A DNA stretch of 64,000 nt, from NCBI GenBank assembly GCA_029891385.1, contig CM057233.1, positions 51,662,063 through 51,726,062 on the forward strand, given 5' to 3'. Source of the stretch: Erythroxylum novogranatense (Eukaryota; Streptophyta; Magnoliopsida; Malpighiales; Erythroxylaceae). The number at the start of each line of letters is the position of its first letter. Position 1 is the first letter of the stretch. Positions 1 to 10,312 of the stretch are shown piece after piece. The position numbers and the translations under genes were made by a program. Below the pieces are notes generated by a model that ran no database searches, was not told where the DNA came from, and saw only the letters and a list, made by a program, of their open reading frames with translations.

Positions 1-612
1 TGGCTACTCAATTACCTTCGAATACCTCAAACTGTACCCAATCACCACCCTACGAACGACCTCTATAAGGCAACAAGGAATGGAGTCAAAGCACAGAATT
101 AGTATCCAAGATATCCTTGAGCACCTCAAGTCTAAGGATATTTGCACCATTGCTATGATGAGATTATCACTGACATTAGAATAGGACATCCATGTGATGA
201 TCTCATAGCAGGTCATCCAATGTACTTACTACCTTTAGTAAGCATTCACATCTCAACTCTAAACATCTCATATTTACAGTTTCTGAGATCCACTGCTTGA
301 TCAAATCAAGGAGCTTGAGATGTGCTAGTCTCTCGGATTCGATGTCCAGCCAGAATCCTACAACTAGGGATAATTTAGATACTGACATAATTGCACATGG
401 TAGGAATCTCAGTAGTATGATCACATCATAATTTCCTTCATGCTATGTCATATATCACGGACTTCATTAATTTGCTTATTAATCAATATCAGTTCATAAA
501 TAATGAACATCAAATTAATAAAATATGCCTTTCTTTATTTATTCGGCAAGTATGTACACAACTTTGTACAAAACGCGCTAAAGGCGATTGCCTTTAGGGC
601 ACTACTCTAACA
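1..612 (-). repeat. E1 3' LTR (partial)
   Basis: This is the last third of a roughly 1.84-kb LTR, cut by the window start. On the plus strand it ends CTCTAACA, so on the element strand the LTR begins TGTTAGAG. It aligns to the same stretch of the complete copy ending at 8095. Confidence 0.95.
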
Positions 613-626
613 ATCTCCCACTTGAC
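613..626 (-). other. E1 polypurine tract
   Basis: On the minus strand the purine-rich AAGTGGGAGAT directly precedes the TGTTAGAG LTR start. It primes plus-strand DNA synthesis. The identical tract occurs in sister element E2 just before its 3' LTR. Confidence 0.85.
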
Positions 627-2034
627 CTAAAGCCAATTGCCTTGATATCTAATACCATAGGCGAGTACATGAGAATCAAAACTCTTATGTGATAATGGCT
701 TTGTCAACGGGTCAGTAATATTTTGCTCGGTGGGAATTCTCTCTATCTGGACCTCACCTCATCCAATGATCTCCCTAATCAGATGATATCTATGGAGTAC
801 GTGTTTGGATCGTTGATGAGACCTTGGTTCCTTCGCCTGCGCAATAGCCTCATTGTTGTCACAATACAACTGTATAGGACCATCACAGCTAGGAACCACA
901 CCATGTTCAGAAATGAACTTTTTTATCCAAACTGCTTCCTTTGTTGTGTCTGAAGCGGCAATATACTCTGCCTCGGTTGTTGAATCGACAGTTGTCTCTT
1001 GTTTGAAACTCTTCCAACTGACCGCCCCGCCGTTCAGTGTGAATATATAACCTGATTGAGATTTAGAATCATCCTTATTTGATTGAAAACTAGCATCTGT
1101 ATACCCGCTCACTTTGAGATCTCCATCTCCATATATCAAGAAAACATCCTTAGTCCTTCGCAAGTACTTGAGGATATTCTTGATAGCCACCCAGTGACCC
1201 TCACCAGGATTCGATTGGTATCTACTCGTAACACTTAGAGCATATGATACATCGAGTCTCGTACATAGCATAGCATACATGATAGATCCTACTACGGATG
1301 CATACGGGATCATATTCATTCGCATCCTCTCATCTTGTGTCTTAGGACACATAGATTTCGAGAGTGTTATCCCATGAGTAATGGGAAGGTACCCTCTCTT
1401 CGATTGCTCCATGCTAAACCTCTTTAGCATCTTGTCTATGTACGTTGATTGTGAAAGACCAAGCAATCTTTTTGTTCTATCTCTATAAATCTTTATCCCA
1501 AGGATATAAGTTGCTTCACCAAGGTCTTTCATGGAAAATTGTTTGGACAACCAAATCTTCACAGATTGTAACATAGAGATATCGTTTCCTAGTAATAATA
1601 TGTCATCTACATATAGCACAAGGAATACGATTGCAGTTCCACTAACCTTCTTATACACACAGTGTTCATCCGGATTTTGTGAGAAACCAAACTCTTTGAT
1701 TACCTCATCAAAACGGATATTCCAACTCCTGGATGCTTGTTTCAATCCATAGATGGATTTCTGAAGCTTGCATACCTTTTCGCCATCATAGGAGATGAAG
1801 CCCTCTGGTTGTGTCATATACACATCCTCAGCTAGATTTCCATTTAGGAAAGCTGTCTTCACATCCATTTGCCATATCTCATAATCATAATGAGTGGCAA
1901 TGGCTAGGAGTATTCTAATGGATTTAAGCATTGCTACTGGGCTGAAGGTCTCGTCGTAGTCAATTCCTTGTCTTTGACGAAAACCTTTATCCACAAGCCT
2001 TGCTTTATAGGTAATTATATTACCATCCATGTCC
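627..2034 (-). pseudogene. E1 pol: reverse transcriptase and RNase H
   Basis: This is the C-terminal half of a copia polyprotein, translated on the minus strand. A single frame of 423 codons runs from the RT fingers (KARLVDKGFRQ, then the first catalytic Asp in QMDVKTAFLNG) through the copia RT box LYVDDILLLG to RNase H (GYTDASF, STTEAEYIA, LYCDNNEAI). A TGA at 759-761 replaces an Arg codon (CGA to TGA) in the terminal REIIxRG motif. Beyond it the same frame continues for 43 more codons to the natural TAG at 627-629, next to the polypurine tract. Except for that stop the RT-RH core is intact, so this is the best preserved enzyme in the window. Confidence 0.93.
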
Positions 2035-2310
2035 GTTTTTTTTTTTGAAAACCCATTTACACCCTATGGGTTTTATTCCTTCGGGTGCCTCAACCAAAGT
2101 CCATACTTGGTTTTCATACATAGAATCCATTTCAGCCTTCATGGCTTGAAGCCATTTCTCAGACTCTGAACTCTTCAAAACCTCTTTATAGGTAGTAGGC
2201 TCATTATCTTCTATGAGCAATACGTCATTCTGTTCATTCACGAGAAATCCATATCTCTCGGGAACAGAGCGTATCCTACGTGACCTACAAACTTCATGTG
2301 TTGTAGAATG
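2035..2310 (-). pseudogene. E1 pol: linker and RT N-terminus
   Basis: This piece encodes the pre-RT segment with the conserved EKWLQAMKAEMDSMYENQ and CKWVFKKK motifs of copia RT. It is out of frame with the following RT because of an 11-nt A run on the minus strand (2036-2046 as T), where related elements have a mixed AAGAAGAAAAC. That is a homopolymer slippage or a sequencing slip. The stretch to 2310 is the weakly conserved linker between integrase and RT and contains stops. Confidence 0.85.
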
Positions 2311-2917
2311 TTAAACAGTTACTTCATCTGTATGAGTCCTAGTTTCAGGTTCAGGCAGTTGATCTGCGTCTGTTCGAGCATCTTGAACTTCTTCAAGTTC
2401 AATTTTGCTCTCACTGTCTTCTTGTAAAAGAAACTCTTTCTCTAAAAAGACAGCATGCTTTGAAACAAATACCTTTTGTTCCTCAGCAAGGTAGAATTGA
2501 TATCCCATTGTTCCTTTAGGATATCCTACAAACAAACACTTGTCAGACTTTGCATCAAGTTTATCTGACTGTATCCGCTTCACATAAGCAGGACAACCCC
2601 TAACTTTCAAATGAGTAAGATAGGGTCTTTTGTTAGACCACATCTCATATGGAGTAACATCAACTGTCTTTGATGGAACTCTGTTTAACAAATAAATAGT
2701 TGTCTCGAGTGCATACCCCCAAAAGGATTTTGGTAACTTTGCAAAGACCATCATCGACCGTACCATATCTAACAAGGTTCGATTTCTCCTTTCTGCCACA
2801 CCATTATGCTATGGTGTGTAAAGTGGAGTCCATTGAGATAAAATCCCATTATCTCTTAGATAATCTAAAAAATGTTGGTCTAAGTATTCCCCACCACGAT
2901 CGGATTGTAATGTTTTG
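2311..2917 (-). pseudogene. E1 pol: integrase C-terminal half
   Basis: The frame covers the second catalytic Asp (SDRGGEY), then the HNGVAERRNRTL motif with the catalytic Glu of the D,D-35-E triad, and the C-terminal region (NRVPSKTVDVTPYEMW, GCPAYVK). A TAG at 2809-2811 stands where the family has Gln before HNG (CAG to TAG). A frameshift near 2914-2920 separates it from the upstream integrase half. Confidence 0.9.
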
Positions 2918-3542
2918 ATACTTTTTCCAAGTTGTCTACTTCATTTCTGAATTGTTTGAACTTTTCAAATGCTTCAGATTTGTATCTCATCAGATACAGG
3001 TACCCATATCGAGAATAATCATCGATAAAGGTAAAAAAATAAAGACAACCACTTCTAGCATGGATGGACATCGGACCACATACATCTGAATGTATTAGGT
3101 CTAATACTCTAGTCGCTCGTTCACCTTTTCCCTTAAAGGGTAACTTAGTCATCTTGCCTAATAAACAAGATTCACATGTGTCATATGATTCATAATCAAA
3201 TGACCCTAAACTACCACTCTTATGGAGCTTAGCTATGTGTCTCTCATTTATATGGCCAAGGCGATAATGCCATAAGTAAGTTGATTTTAAATTATCTCGT
3301 TTACGTCTTTTTGTGTCATTGACATTCATAATTGGATGTGACATATCTAATATGTAAATGCCATTGCATAATGTACCAGTACCATAAAGTATTCCATTCA
3401 AACTAATAGAACAACCATTGTTACTAAAAGTCAAATGGAAACCAACTCTATTTAAACAAGAAACAGACAATATGTTCTTTGTTAAAACAAGTACAAAATA
3501 GCATTCATCCAGTTTAATTACAAGCCCACTGGGGAGTGACAC
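2880..3542 (-). pseudogene. E1 pol: GAG-pre-integrase and integrase N-terminal half
   Basis: The frame contains the zinc-binding pre-integrase domain (HYRLGHINERHIAKLH, then CESCLLGK, i.e. HHCC) and the start of the integrase core with the first catalytic Asp (LIHSDVCGPM) and FIDDYSRYGYLY. It is in frame with the upstream protease and gag, from which it is separated only by the TAG at 3639-3641. It loses frame just before the second catalytic Asp. Confidence 0.9.
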
Positions 3543-4133
3543 AAAATAAGTGCCTACGGCTAATGTAGCAACTCTTGCTCCATTTCCTACACGCAGGTCT
3601 AGTTCTCCCTTTATGAGCTGTCTACTGTCCCTGAGGCCCTACATATCATTGCATATGTGTGAGCCACAACCAGTATCTAATACCCATATGTTACGTTCAG
3701 AAATAGTATTAACCTCAATGACAAACATACCTGAAGGAGCCGAGGCATCTAATGCCTTCTTCTGCTTCAAGGATTCCAGATAGACTTTACAGTTTCGCTT
3801 CCAGTGGTCAGTCTTGCCACAATGGAAGCAAGTTCCTTTTGGTGCAGTTTCTTTGGTTTTCTTTTTGGCTGCACTTCCTTTTGGTTTCTTAGACCTTTTC
3901 TTCTTCAGTTTCTTTGGCTTTGAACCAGAAGAAGTAGAGTCCACCATGAGCACTGGCTTGCTATCCTTTTTGATAGCATCAACAGCAAGTGGATTAGGAA
4001 GTGGAACATCTAGGACATAGCCCAGTTCCTCAGATCTGAGAACAATTCTCAGATTTCTCAGCTAATCAAGAAAGTTGGGTCCAGTTAATTTATTAGAGTC
4101 CATAAGTGAGCGCATATTCACACTAGAAATCAT
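3543..4133 (-). pseudogene. E1 gag remnant, zinc knuckle and protease
   Basis: The start is the ATG at 4131-4133, placed like the gag ATG of E2 (MxSSVNxRSLMDxNKLTGPN). One frame runs to the integrase with two TAG stops: 4072-4074, replacing a conserved Trp, and 3639-3641, just after the protease active site. The CCHC knuckle CFHCGKTDHWKRNC is intact. The protease motif is VLDTGCGSHIC. Compared with E2, about 145-150 residues of the gag core are missing between LPNPL and KKDSK, and the deletion keeps the frame. The element cannot make a normal capsid protein. Confidence 0.9.
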
Positions 4134-4301
4134 CTTCAATCAACCTAAAGAGAAAGAGAGAAAGAATGTTAGAATAGAATTACATGCATGATAATAAGGA
4201 CTTGTATGACATGCATATGGCTCCCACTAGTTTCAAAGAATCCATAACCCTTATTACGAATCCAAGAAATATTATGACAAAATGTCCTAATGGGTCGATA
4301 T

Positions 4302-4474
4302 CCGACATTACTAAGGATAACCTTGGGTTTACCCAACAAGTCACCTTAGGTCAATCGGTAGGTATCGGTCATACCAATTGCATCTATTATCTGACATTGC
4401 TAAGAATGACGTTGGGTTTGCCCAATAAGGCACCTTAGGTCAATCAACAGGTATCGGACATACCAATTGCATCA
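4302..4474 (-). repeat. Two tandem repeats of about 88 bp in the E1 leader
   Basis: Units near 4302-4386 and 4390-4474 share the order: GACATT-CTAAG, hairpin TTGGG-loop-CCCAA, CACCTTAGGTCAATC, GGTATCGG-CATACCAATTGCATC. The E2 leader holds a diverged version at about 41936-42112. Each unit carries one of the covarying hairpins. Confidence 0.75.
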
Positions 4475-4911
4475 TAGATGCAACTATCGTCTAGTGCTAT
4501 CAACTCGTGATGTATGCACACACATTGGCTTATCAACTCTTGATGCGCGGACATCTGATGTACATTACCCAATTTCACCTCTGTCTACGTTGACCTTGAG
4601 TTTACTCAACAAATCAACGTTTCTAGTGAAAACCGACCCATTAATCCAAAAATCTTATTTCCATGGTTCGAACATATCCGTATAGAGTGAGCTTGGGTTT
4701 ACCCAACAATCTGAACTCTATAAGAACTCTGGTTCTCCCCATATTATTGGAAGGCGTTAGTTTTCATATTATATGTGAGGGATTTCAAACTCTGGTCTCA
4801 TCCAACCTTTAGGATTATAGTCACCATGGCTATATGGAATGATTGAGGCATTTCATCAATCACATTGAGTCCATACCTATAATCATCCATCATCCCACCT
4901 AAGCATGTTGT

Positions 4912-5127
4912 AAGTCGACTTACCTGAACATGCAAGTCGACTTATGCATGTGTAGGTCGACTTGTGCATGTGTAAGTCGACTTATGCTACTGTGCACATG
5001 CAAGTCGACTTATCTCATTGTGCAAGTCGACTTACCTGACTACTGTTCACGAGCAAGTCGACTTGTGCATGTGTAAGTCGACTTATGTGAGCATGCAAGT
5101 CGACTTATGCATGTATAAGTCGACTTA
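4912..5127. repeat. AAGTCGACTT palindrome array (10 units)
   Basis: Ten copies of the perfect palindrome AAGTCGACTT (one is AGGTCGACTT) start at 4912, 4934, 4954, 4974, 5002, 5024, 5055, 5075, 5097 and 5118. Spacings are 22, 20, 20, 28, 22, 31, 20, 22 and 21 nt. The DNA between units is variable, often TGCATGTG-like. The array lies in the element leader between primer site and gag. Confidence 0.95.
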
Positions 5128-6238
5128 TATTTAAAAATTGCTCTCTAATTGGCTAATTTCTCAATCCGTGCAGTTCCAATTCACAATACCAAGTGTAATA
5201 TACTTTACTTTGATGTACCAATGAAACACTTTCATTGTATCATGCTTACCATGTATAAACATACTATACTTGAAAAACTTGAAATTGATGAATACACTAT
5301 TATTCACTTAGATTTCCAAATAATTTTGCGAATATCAAACTATCACCCTAAGTATCTCTAGGTTGTCTACACTTTATCAAGACTACTTCGACACTAGTCA
5401 CAAAATTGGTGACGGCCAAAACAATCAAGATAAGGAAATATACTAACGAGACACTAATGAGACACATTTGACATCCGAAAATTTTTGGAAACCCAATTTC
5501 AAGAAAATCAGTTTGGCAAGAATGCAACATCAATTTAACATATTTTTAATCACATTAAAAATGATCCAAGGCATTGGAATTGAGAAATACACAATCAATC
5601 ATTCCAAACAAAACAGCTCCAACAACTTTCTCAAAACTGCCATGCTCTATCTTTTGCTTGAAAAACTCATTGAAACAATTTCAATAAATTCTGAAAAAAT
5701 TACTGAGGTTACAAAATGTTCACAACATGCACCATGAATTGTTTCAGGATTTATTTCCAACAAAAACTTAACCAACCTCAGCAACAAAGCCAATGTAGAA
5801 TCTGTGTTCCTCAACACAGTTATTCCCAAAAGCACACGATAAATTCTCAAATATATAGTAAATCACCTCGAAAACATTTCTCCATCCTCATAGACATTCA
5901 TAAACATCTTAGAGACATGTCGGTGAAAGAAAATCCAAAAAAAAAATTCTATAATTTATTCTCAAATTTATAAGCATGCCTGTTCAAGGAATGTACACAA
6001 ACACAGCAACCAGAACATTAGGGAATAAATTAGGAAAACCATATCAAACCACATTGATAAATTCTGTTCTTTCACAGACATATTCAAAAACATCTTATGA
6101 GCACATCTGTGTAAGAAAATTTTGAAAAAAATATTTCTATACTGATTTCGAATTTAACACAGTCAACATGCATTATCGTCACAACCAATAGGCAGCTACA
6201 ACCTTGTTATGATTTCTTCGTTATATATAACACAAGTA

Positions 6239-6250
6239 GCTCTGATACCA
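6239..6250 (-). other. E1 primer binding site (initiator tRNA-Met)
   Basis: On the minus strand TGGTATCAGAGC follows the 5' LTR end (...CCTACA) after one base. It is the complement of the 3' end of plant initiator tRNA-Met, the usual copia primer. Confidence 0.95.
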
Positions 6251-6251
6251 C

Positions 6252-8095
6252 TGTAGGAAAATCCCGGTGTGTGCATCACATACACACGATGCGAAAAAAC
6301 AAAAATTTTTGTTCCTGGACCTTCCCGAAAGCTAGGATCCATGTCTCCATATAACAAAGTCAAACCATAACGACCAAAGGAGACCGTCGCTAACGGTATC
6401 CACGCAGAGGTCGGAGAACCTAACCGGGGTAAACCCTTTGACCCGGGAATAGCTAGAACAAGGAAAAGAGTGCTAGCTCTTACCTTATTCTTGGAAAGCT
6501 AAGGAATCAACGATGGAGGAGAAGCTTGGAGATGATGAAGAAGAGAGACCTTTGATGAAAGATGAAGAAGAGATGAAAGCTTAGGATTTTAAACCCCTTT
6601 CAAAACCCACGATCATCAACTCTTTCATTTCTCTACATAAGCCATTTGTCTTTAACTCTTTTAAAGACATTAAATGCTAAAGTGGAATTACTTTCCACGT
6701 TAGCCTTTATATATATATATAAAAAAAAAAGTTAAAAAGGATAAGGCTTATCATTTGGTCTTCTCTCTTCATTCCACGTTAATCTCATATATATATATAT
6801 ATATATTAATTACTTAATTAATTAATAAGATATATATATACATAAATGCTAAAGTGGTCCAGTCACACTAGGGTCGGTCCTACCGAGTCCTGGTATGGAC
6901 AAAACACCGAAGACCTGTTTCAGCAATATCGATGTCGTGATCTCATCGGGACATATCTTGATCTCATTGGGATCCATTTAATCCTATTGCTCTCCATTTA
7001 TTGGATCTCTATCCAAAACTATTTTAGGAATTCTCCGAATCACTCTTATGCGTGTGACCCATTAGGTTTCCGGTTATGTTGGCCACTTAGATTAACACTT
7101 AATCCAAGCAAGTCATGAGCGGTATCTAGCAACACATCATGACCCCCAATTGACTGGAAAGTACTTGGTTTGACGAATGCACCTATGTTCATGATGAACC
7201 ATATCACGAAACTTTCCATAGACAATTACTGTGCAATTCGTCCTTTCACCATGCTATACCTCACTTGGTTATGAGTATGGGCAAAGTGTCAACTCTTACT
7301 AGACCGAGCACGCCAAATCTAGTCCAAGTGATATCGCTTCTCGCCCTAGACTCATTACTTTATATGTCATCAAGACATTCTTCATGACATATGAACTCCG
7401 GCCAGAGATTTCCAAGTAATGACCCTGACAAGAGGCCATGGGTATCATTTTTTGCTATTACAGAAGTGATGAATCCTTTATTGGCTACTCAATTACCTTC
7501 GAATACCTCAAACTGTACCCAATCACCACCCTACGAGCGACCTCTGTAAGGCAACAAGGAATGAAGTCAAAGCACAGAATCAGTATCCAAGATATCCTTG
7601 AGCACCTCAAGTATAAGGATATTTGCACCATTGTTATGATGAGATTATCACTGACATTAGAATAGGACATCCATGTGATGATCTCATAGCAGGTCATCCA
7701 ATGTACTTACTACCTCTAGTAAGCATTCACATCTCAACCCTAAACATCTCATATTTACGGTTTATGAGATCCATTGCTGATCAAATCAAGGAGCTTGAGA
7801 TGTGCTAGTCTCCGGATTCTGATGTCCAGGTTTGATAATCCTACGACTAGGGATAATTTGAATCTTGACATAATTGCACATGATAGGAATCTCAGTAGTA
7901 AGATCACATCATAATTTCCTTCATGCTATGTCATATATCAGGGACTTCATTAATTTGCTTATTGATCAATATCAGTTCATAAATAATGAACATCAAATTA
8001 ATGAAATATGTCTTTCTTTATTTATTCAGCAAGTATGTACACAACTTTGTACAAAACGCGCTAAAGGCGATTGCCTTTAGGGCACTACTCTAACA
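6252..8095 (-). repeat. E1 5' LTR (complete, 1844 bp)
   Basis: On the element strand the LTR runs from TGTTAGAG to CCTACA and is flanked by the primer site. Its 3' portion, as read on the plus strand near the left edge, includes the donor-like AAG|GTAAG at 6483 and TA-rich runs at about 6706-6730 and 6788-6840, where a TATA-type promoter could lie. It contains only short chance frames. The same LTR family occurs at 38356-40186, 57600-59435 and 63142-64000. Confidence 0.95.
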
Positions 8096-9040
8096 GATAT
8101 CTCTAAGTTGTCCTCCAATTTTGACATATCTTACAGAAATTAAGTTGTGTTGTATTTTTTTCTTGAATGAAGTGATTGTCAATTTCAATATGTTTAGTTC
8201 TTTTGTCAAACATTGGACTAAAAGCAATATGTGGAAGAACTTGATTATCACACCAAAATATTGCTGGTATTGAGGCTTTAAAACCAAATTCATATAATAG
8301 TTCATATATTTATATTATCTCTCATGTTGCCTATGCCATAACTTTGTATTTAGATTCTTCATTGAATCTAGATACAACATTTTGTTTGTTACTTTTCCAT
8401 GAGATCAAGTTTCCACTAGTAAAGATAAAAATAGCTAGTCATAAATTTTTGATCAATCTTGGAACCTACCTAGTCAACATCTATGAAGAATTCAATGTCA
8501 GTGTGTCCATGATTTTCAGATAGTATCCCTTGTCTAAGAGCTCCCTTTAGGTAACATATGACTTGTTTGAGATAATTCAATTTTTTTGACCAATCTTTGA
8601 TATTTTTCAAGATCTTCAAGCAAATCTCCATCTTTGGTGAATTTTAAATTATGAGGCATTGAGGTACTGTATGGTTTAGCTCCCAACTTTCCAACCTCAG
8701 TTAATAGATCAAGTACAAATTTTCTTTAGGACAAGAAAAATCCCTTTATTGCTTCTTGTTACTTCTACTTCCAGAAAAAATTTCAGAGTTCCTAGATCCT
8801 TCTTTTGAAACTAACTGTGAAGAAAGGATGGCCATAGAGTCACTTCTGGTTATGATAATAGCATCCATATAACAACAAGGAGAAAAATCCCATATTTAGA
8901 TTTTTTTTAGGATTAAGTGATCATATTTGCTATTTTTCAATCCAAACATTTCTATAACTTGATTAAATTTTCCAAACTAGTTATGTGAGCTTTGTTTCAA
9001 ACCATATAAAGACTTACACAGTTGACTAACTTTGTCATAC
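8096..9040 (-). pseudogene. C0 (old copia): RNase H and part of RT
   Basis: This is decayed copia pol on the minus strand, with many stops and frameshifts. Recognisable motifs are YVKxxxQLxDI at the end of pol (8096-8130), TKHIEI-like (near 8195), the RNase H stretch around SWKSNKQN (8340-8410) and the RT motif LYGLKQSSHNWFGKF (8960-9020). E1 breaks it on the left and E3 on the right. It differs strongly from E1/E2 pol, so it is a separate and older copia family. Confidence 0.8.
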
Positions 9041-9486
9041 TGTTGGCCCCTGAAATTTTATTTATTTATTTAAGCATGTCTAAATTATTTTGAAGTATTG
9101 TCCAAATTATTTTGAGGTTTTAGCTCTTAAGAAATGGAAGTTAAATGATGGATTAAGTGTAAATTAGAGTTGAATTAGTTGTTAGAAATTGAAAGGAATA
9201 AGATGGCTTAAGGGAAATTTGGGTAATTCACTTATGTGTGCCAAGGTAAAGGTTAAGAGAGAGGGGTCTTGTAGTCTTTTAATGCCATTAAATGAAAAAG
9301 GAGGGACTTAATTGTGTAGTAACCGTATGAATTGAAGAGGAAGCTAGGAAAAGATTAAGTTTTAAGAGGATGGCCAAAACTACGTAGTTTTGGAGAGTTT
9401 AGCTTAGGTTTTTAAATATAAAAACAAGTGTTAAGGCTATTGAAAGGAGGGGCACGAAAATTCTAGAAGGAAGAAAGGAGAGAGGG

Positions 9487-9573
9487 AGCTATCGTGGGAA
9501 AGAAGAAGAAGAGAAGAAGAAGAAGAAGAAGAGAAGAAGAAGAAGAAGAAGAAGAAGAAGAAGAGAGAAGAAA
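9487..9573. repeat. GAA-type microsatellite
   Basis: An imperfect (GAA)n / AGAAGA run of about 85 bp lies near the start of the E3 5' LTR. It is purine-rich on the plus strand, like the stretches at the same relative place in the E6 LTR (38300-38350 and 59441-59470). Confidence 0.9.
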
Positions 9574-10281
9574 AAAAAGATTAGAGCTTGGTTTATTCTT
9601 GCTCTAGAGAAGAGATGGATGAGCTCTTTGACAAGGAAATAGAAAAGGGAAGGTGGAGACTTTCATTAGAAGCCAAAGGAGATTTTCGTGGGTCTCTCCT
9701 TAAGGTAAGAAAAATATGATTTCTTTTGGAATTATGAAGGGGTTTTAGTGAAAATAGCTTAAGTTAGGTATGGGTAAAGTTAGATGGGATTAATTTCATG
9801 TTTTCATCTCCTTAAAATGGCCAATTTTAAGATCACATGCTTCCTATGGGATTTGTTGTTGTTTGATGAAGGTTAAGAGAAGGAATTGAAGTGAAGGGAA
9901 TGGCCATTGTCCAAGCTCCTAGCTAAAGGAATTGAGGTGGGTAATATTTTAATGATTGAGATAATAGGCTAGTTAATTGTTTTGAAATAAATGTCATTGA
10001 AGGTTTTTATTTTTGCCTATGACCTTTCATTTGTAAATGAGTTGCTTTTTATGATGGTTTAATCATGTATATGATGTTTTTGATGAAAATGCCTTATGGA
10101 AATGTTTGTTACTTTGTTTTATCAAGTGAAAGAGATTTTAAATGTGATATTTTAACGATTATGTGAAAATGATTTTGCCATTTGAGGCTAATGATCAAGA
10201 TTTGTGTGAATTATGTGATATACATGTTTGTTTGGGTTTGTAGTGGTCCCTCACGTGTGATAGGTGCACCTGTCAAAATTA

Positions 10282-10312
10282 TAGCCTTCTCCCGGCTGCC
10301 CGCTAGTGGCAA
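10282..10312 (+). other. Conserved LTR box (CCTTCTCCC-GCTGCCCGCT)
   Basis: The GC-rich box AGCCTTCTCCCGGCTGCCC with downstream CGCTAGTGGCAA stands out in AT-rich LTR sequence. A near-identical copy is at 60601-60632 in the E6 LTR, although the surrounding sequence has diverged. The role is unknown; a promoter or RNA element of this LTR group is possible. Confidence 0.7.

Larger units (their letters stand above)
4134..6238 (-). other. E1 leader (5' untranslated region) with predicted intron
   Basis: Two kilobases lie between the primer site and gag with no meaningful open frame. A consensus donor (AAG|GTAAG) inside the 5' LTR at 6483 and a pyrimidine-rich acceptor (CTTTAG|G) ending at 4145 would define a 2.34-kb intron whose 3' end is 11 nt before the gag ATG. 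E2 has the same arrangement. The leader holds four small hairpins, two 88-bp direct repeats and a palindrome array (listed separately). The rest is AT-rich and unremarkable. Confidence 0.6.
1..8095 (-). mobile_element. E1: Ty1/copia LTR retrotransposon, truncated by window start
   Basis: A copia element lies on the minus strand. Its right (5') LTR is complete at 6252-8095. Its left (3') LTR is represented by 1-612, which matches about 7484-8095 with few differences. The internal order on the minus strand is primer site, long leader, gag remnant, zinc knuckle, protease, integrase, RT, RNase H and polypurine tract, which is the copia order (integrase before RT). It is broken by in-frame stops, a homopolymer frameshift and a gag deletion, so it is not autonomous. 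It sits in the RNase H end of older copia C0: the C0 frame stops at its QLADI-like motif at the right LTR edge. GATAT at 8096-8100 would be the right TSD copy; the left copy lies outside the window. Confidence 0.95.

Noticed and set aside
4912..5127. Regularly spaced palindromic repeats that look like a CRISPR array
   Set aside because: Repeats are only 10 bp, spacers are short and similar to each other, there are no cas genes, and the context is a plant copia leader.
8340..8420. Possible host gene exon on the minus strand
   Set aside because: The translation matches the copia RNase H pattern (SWKSNKQN) of C0.
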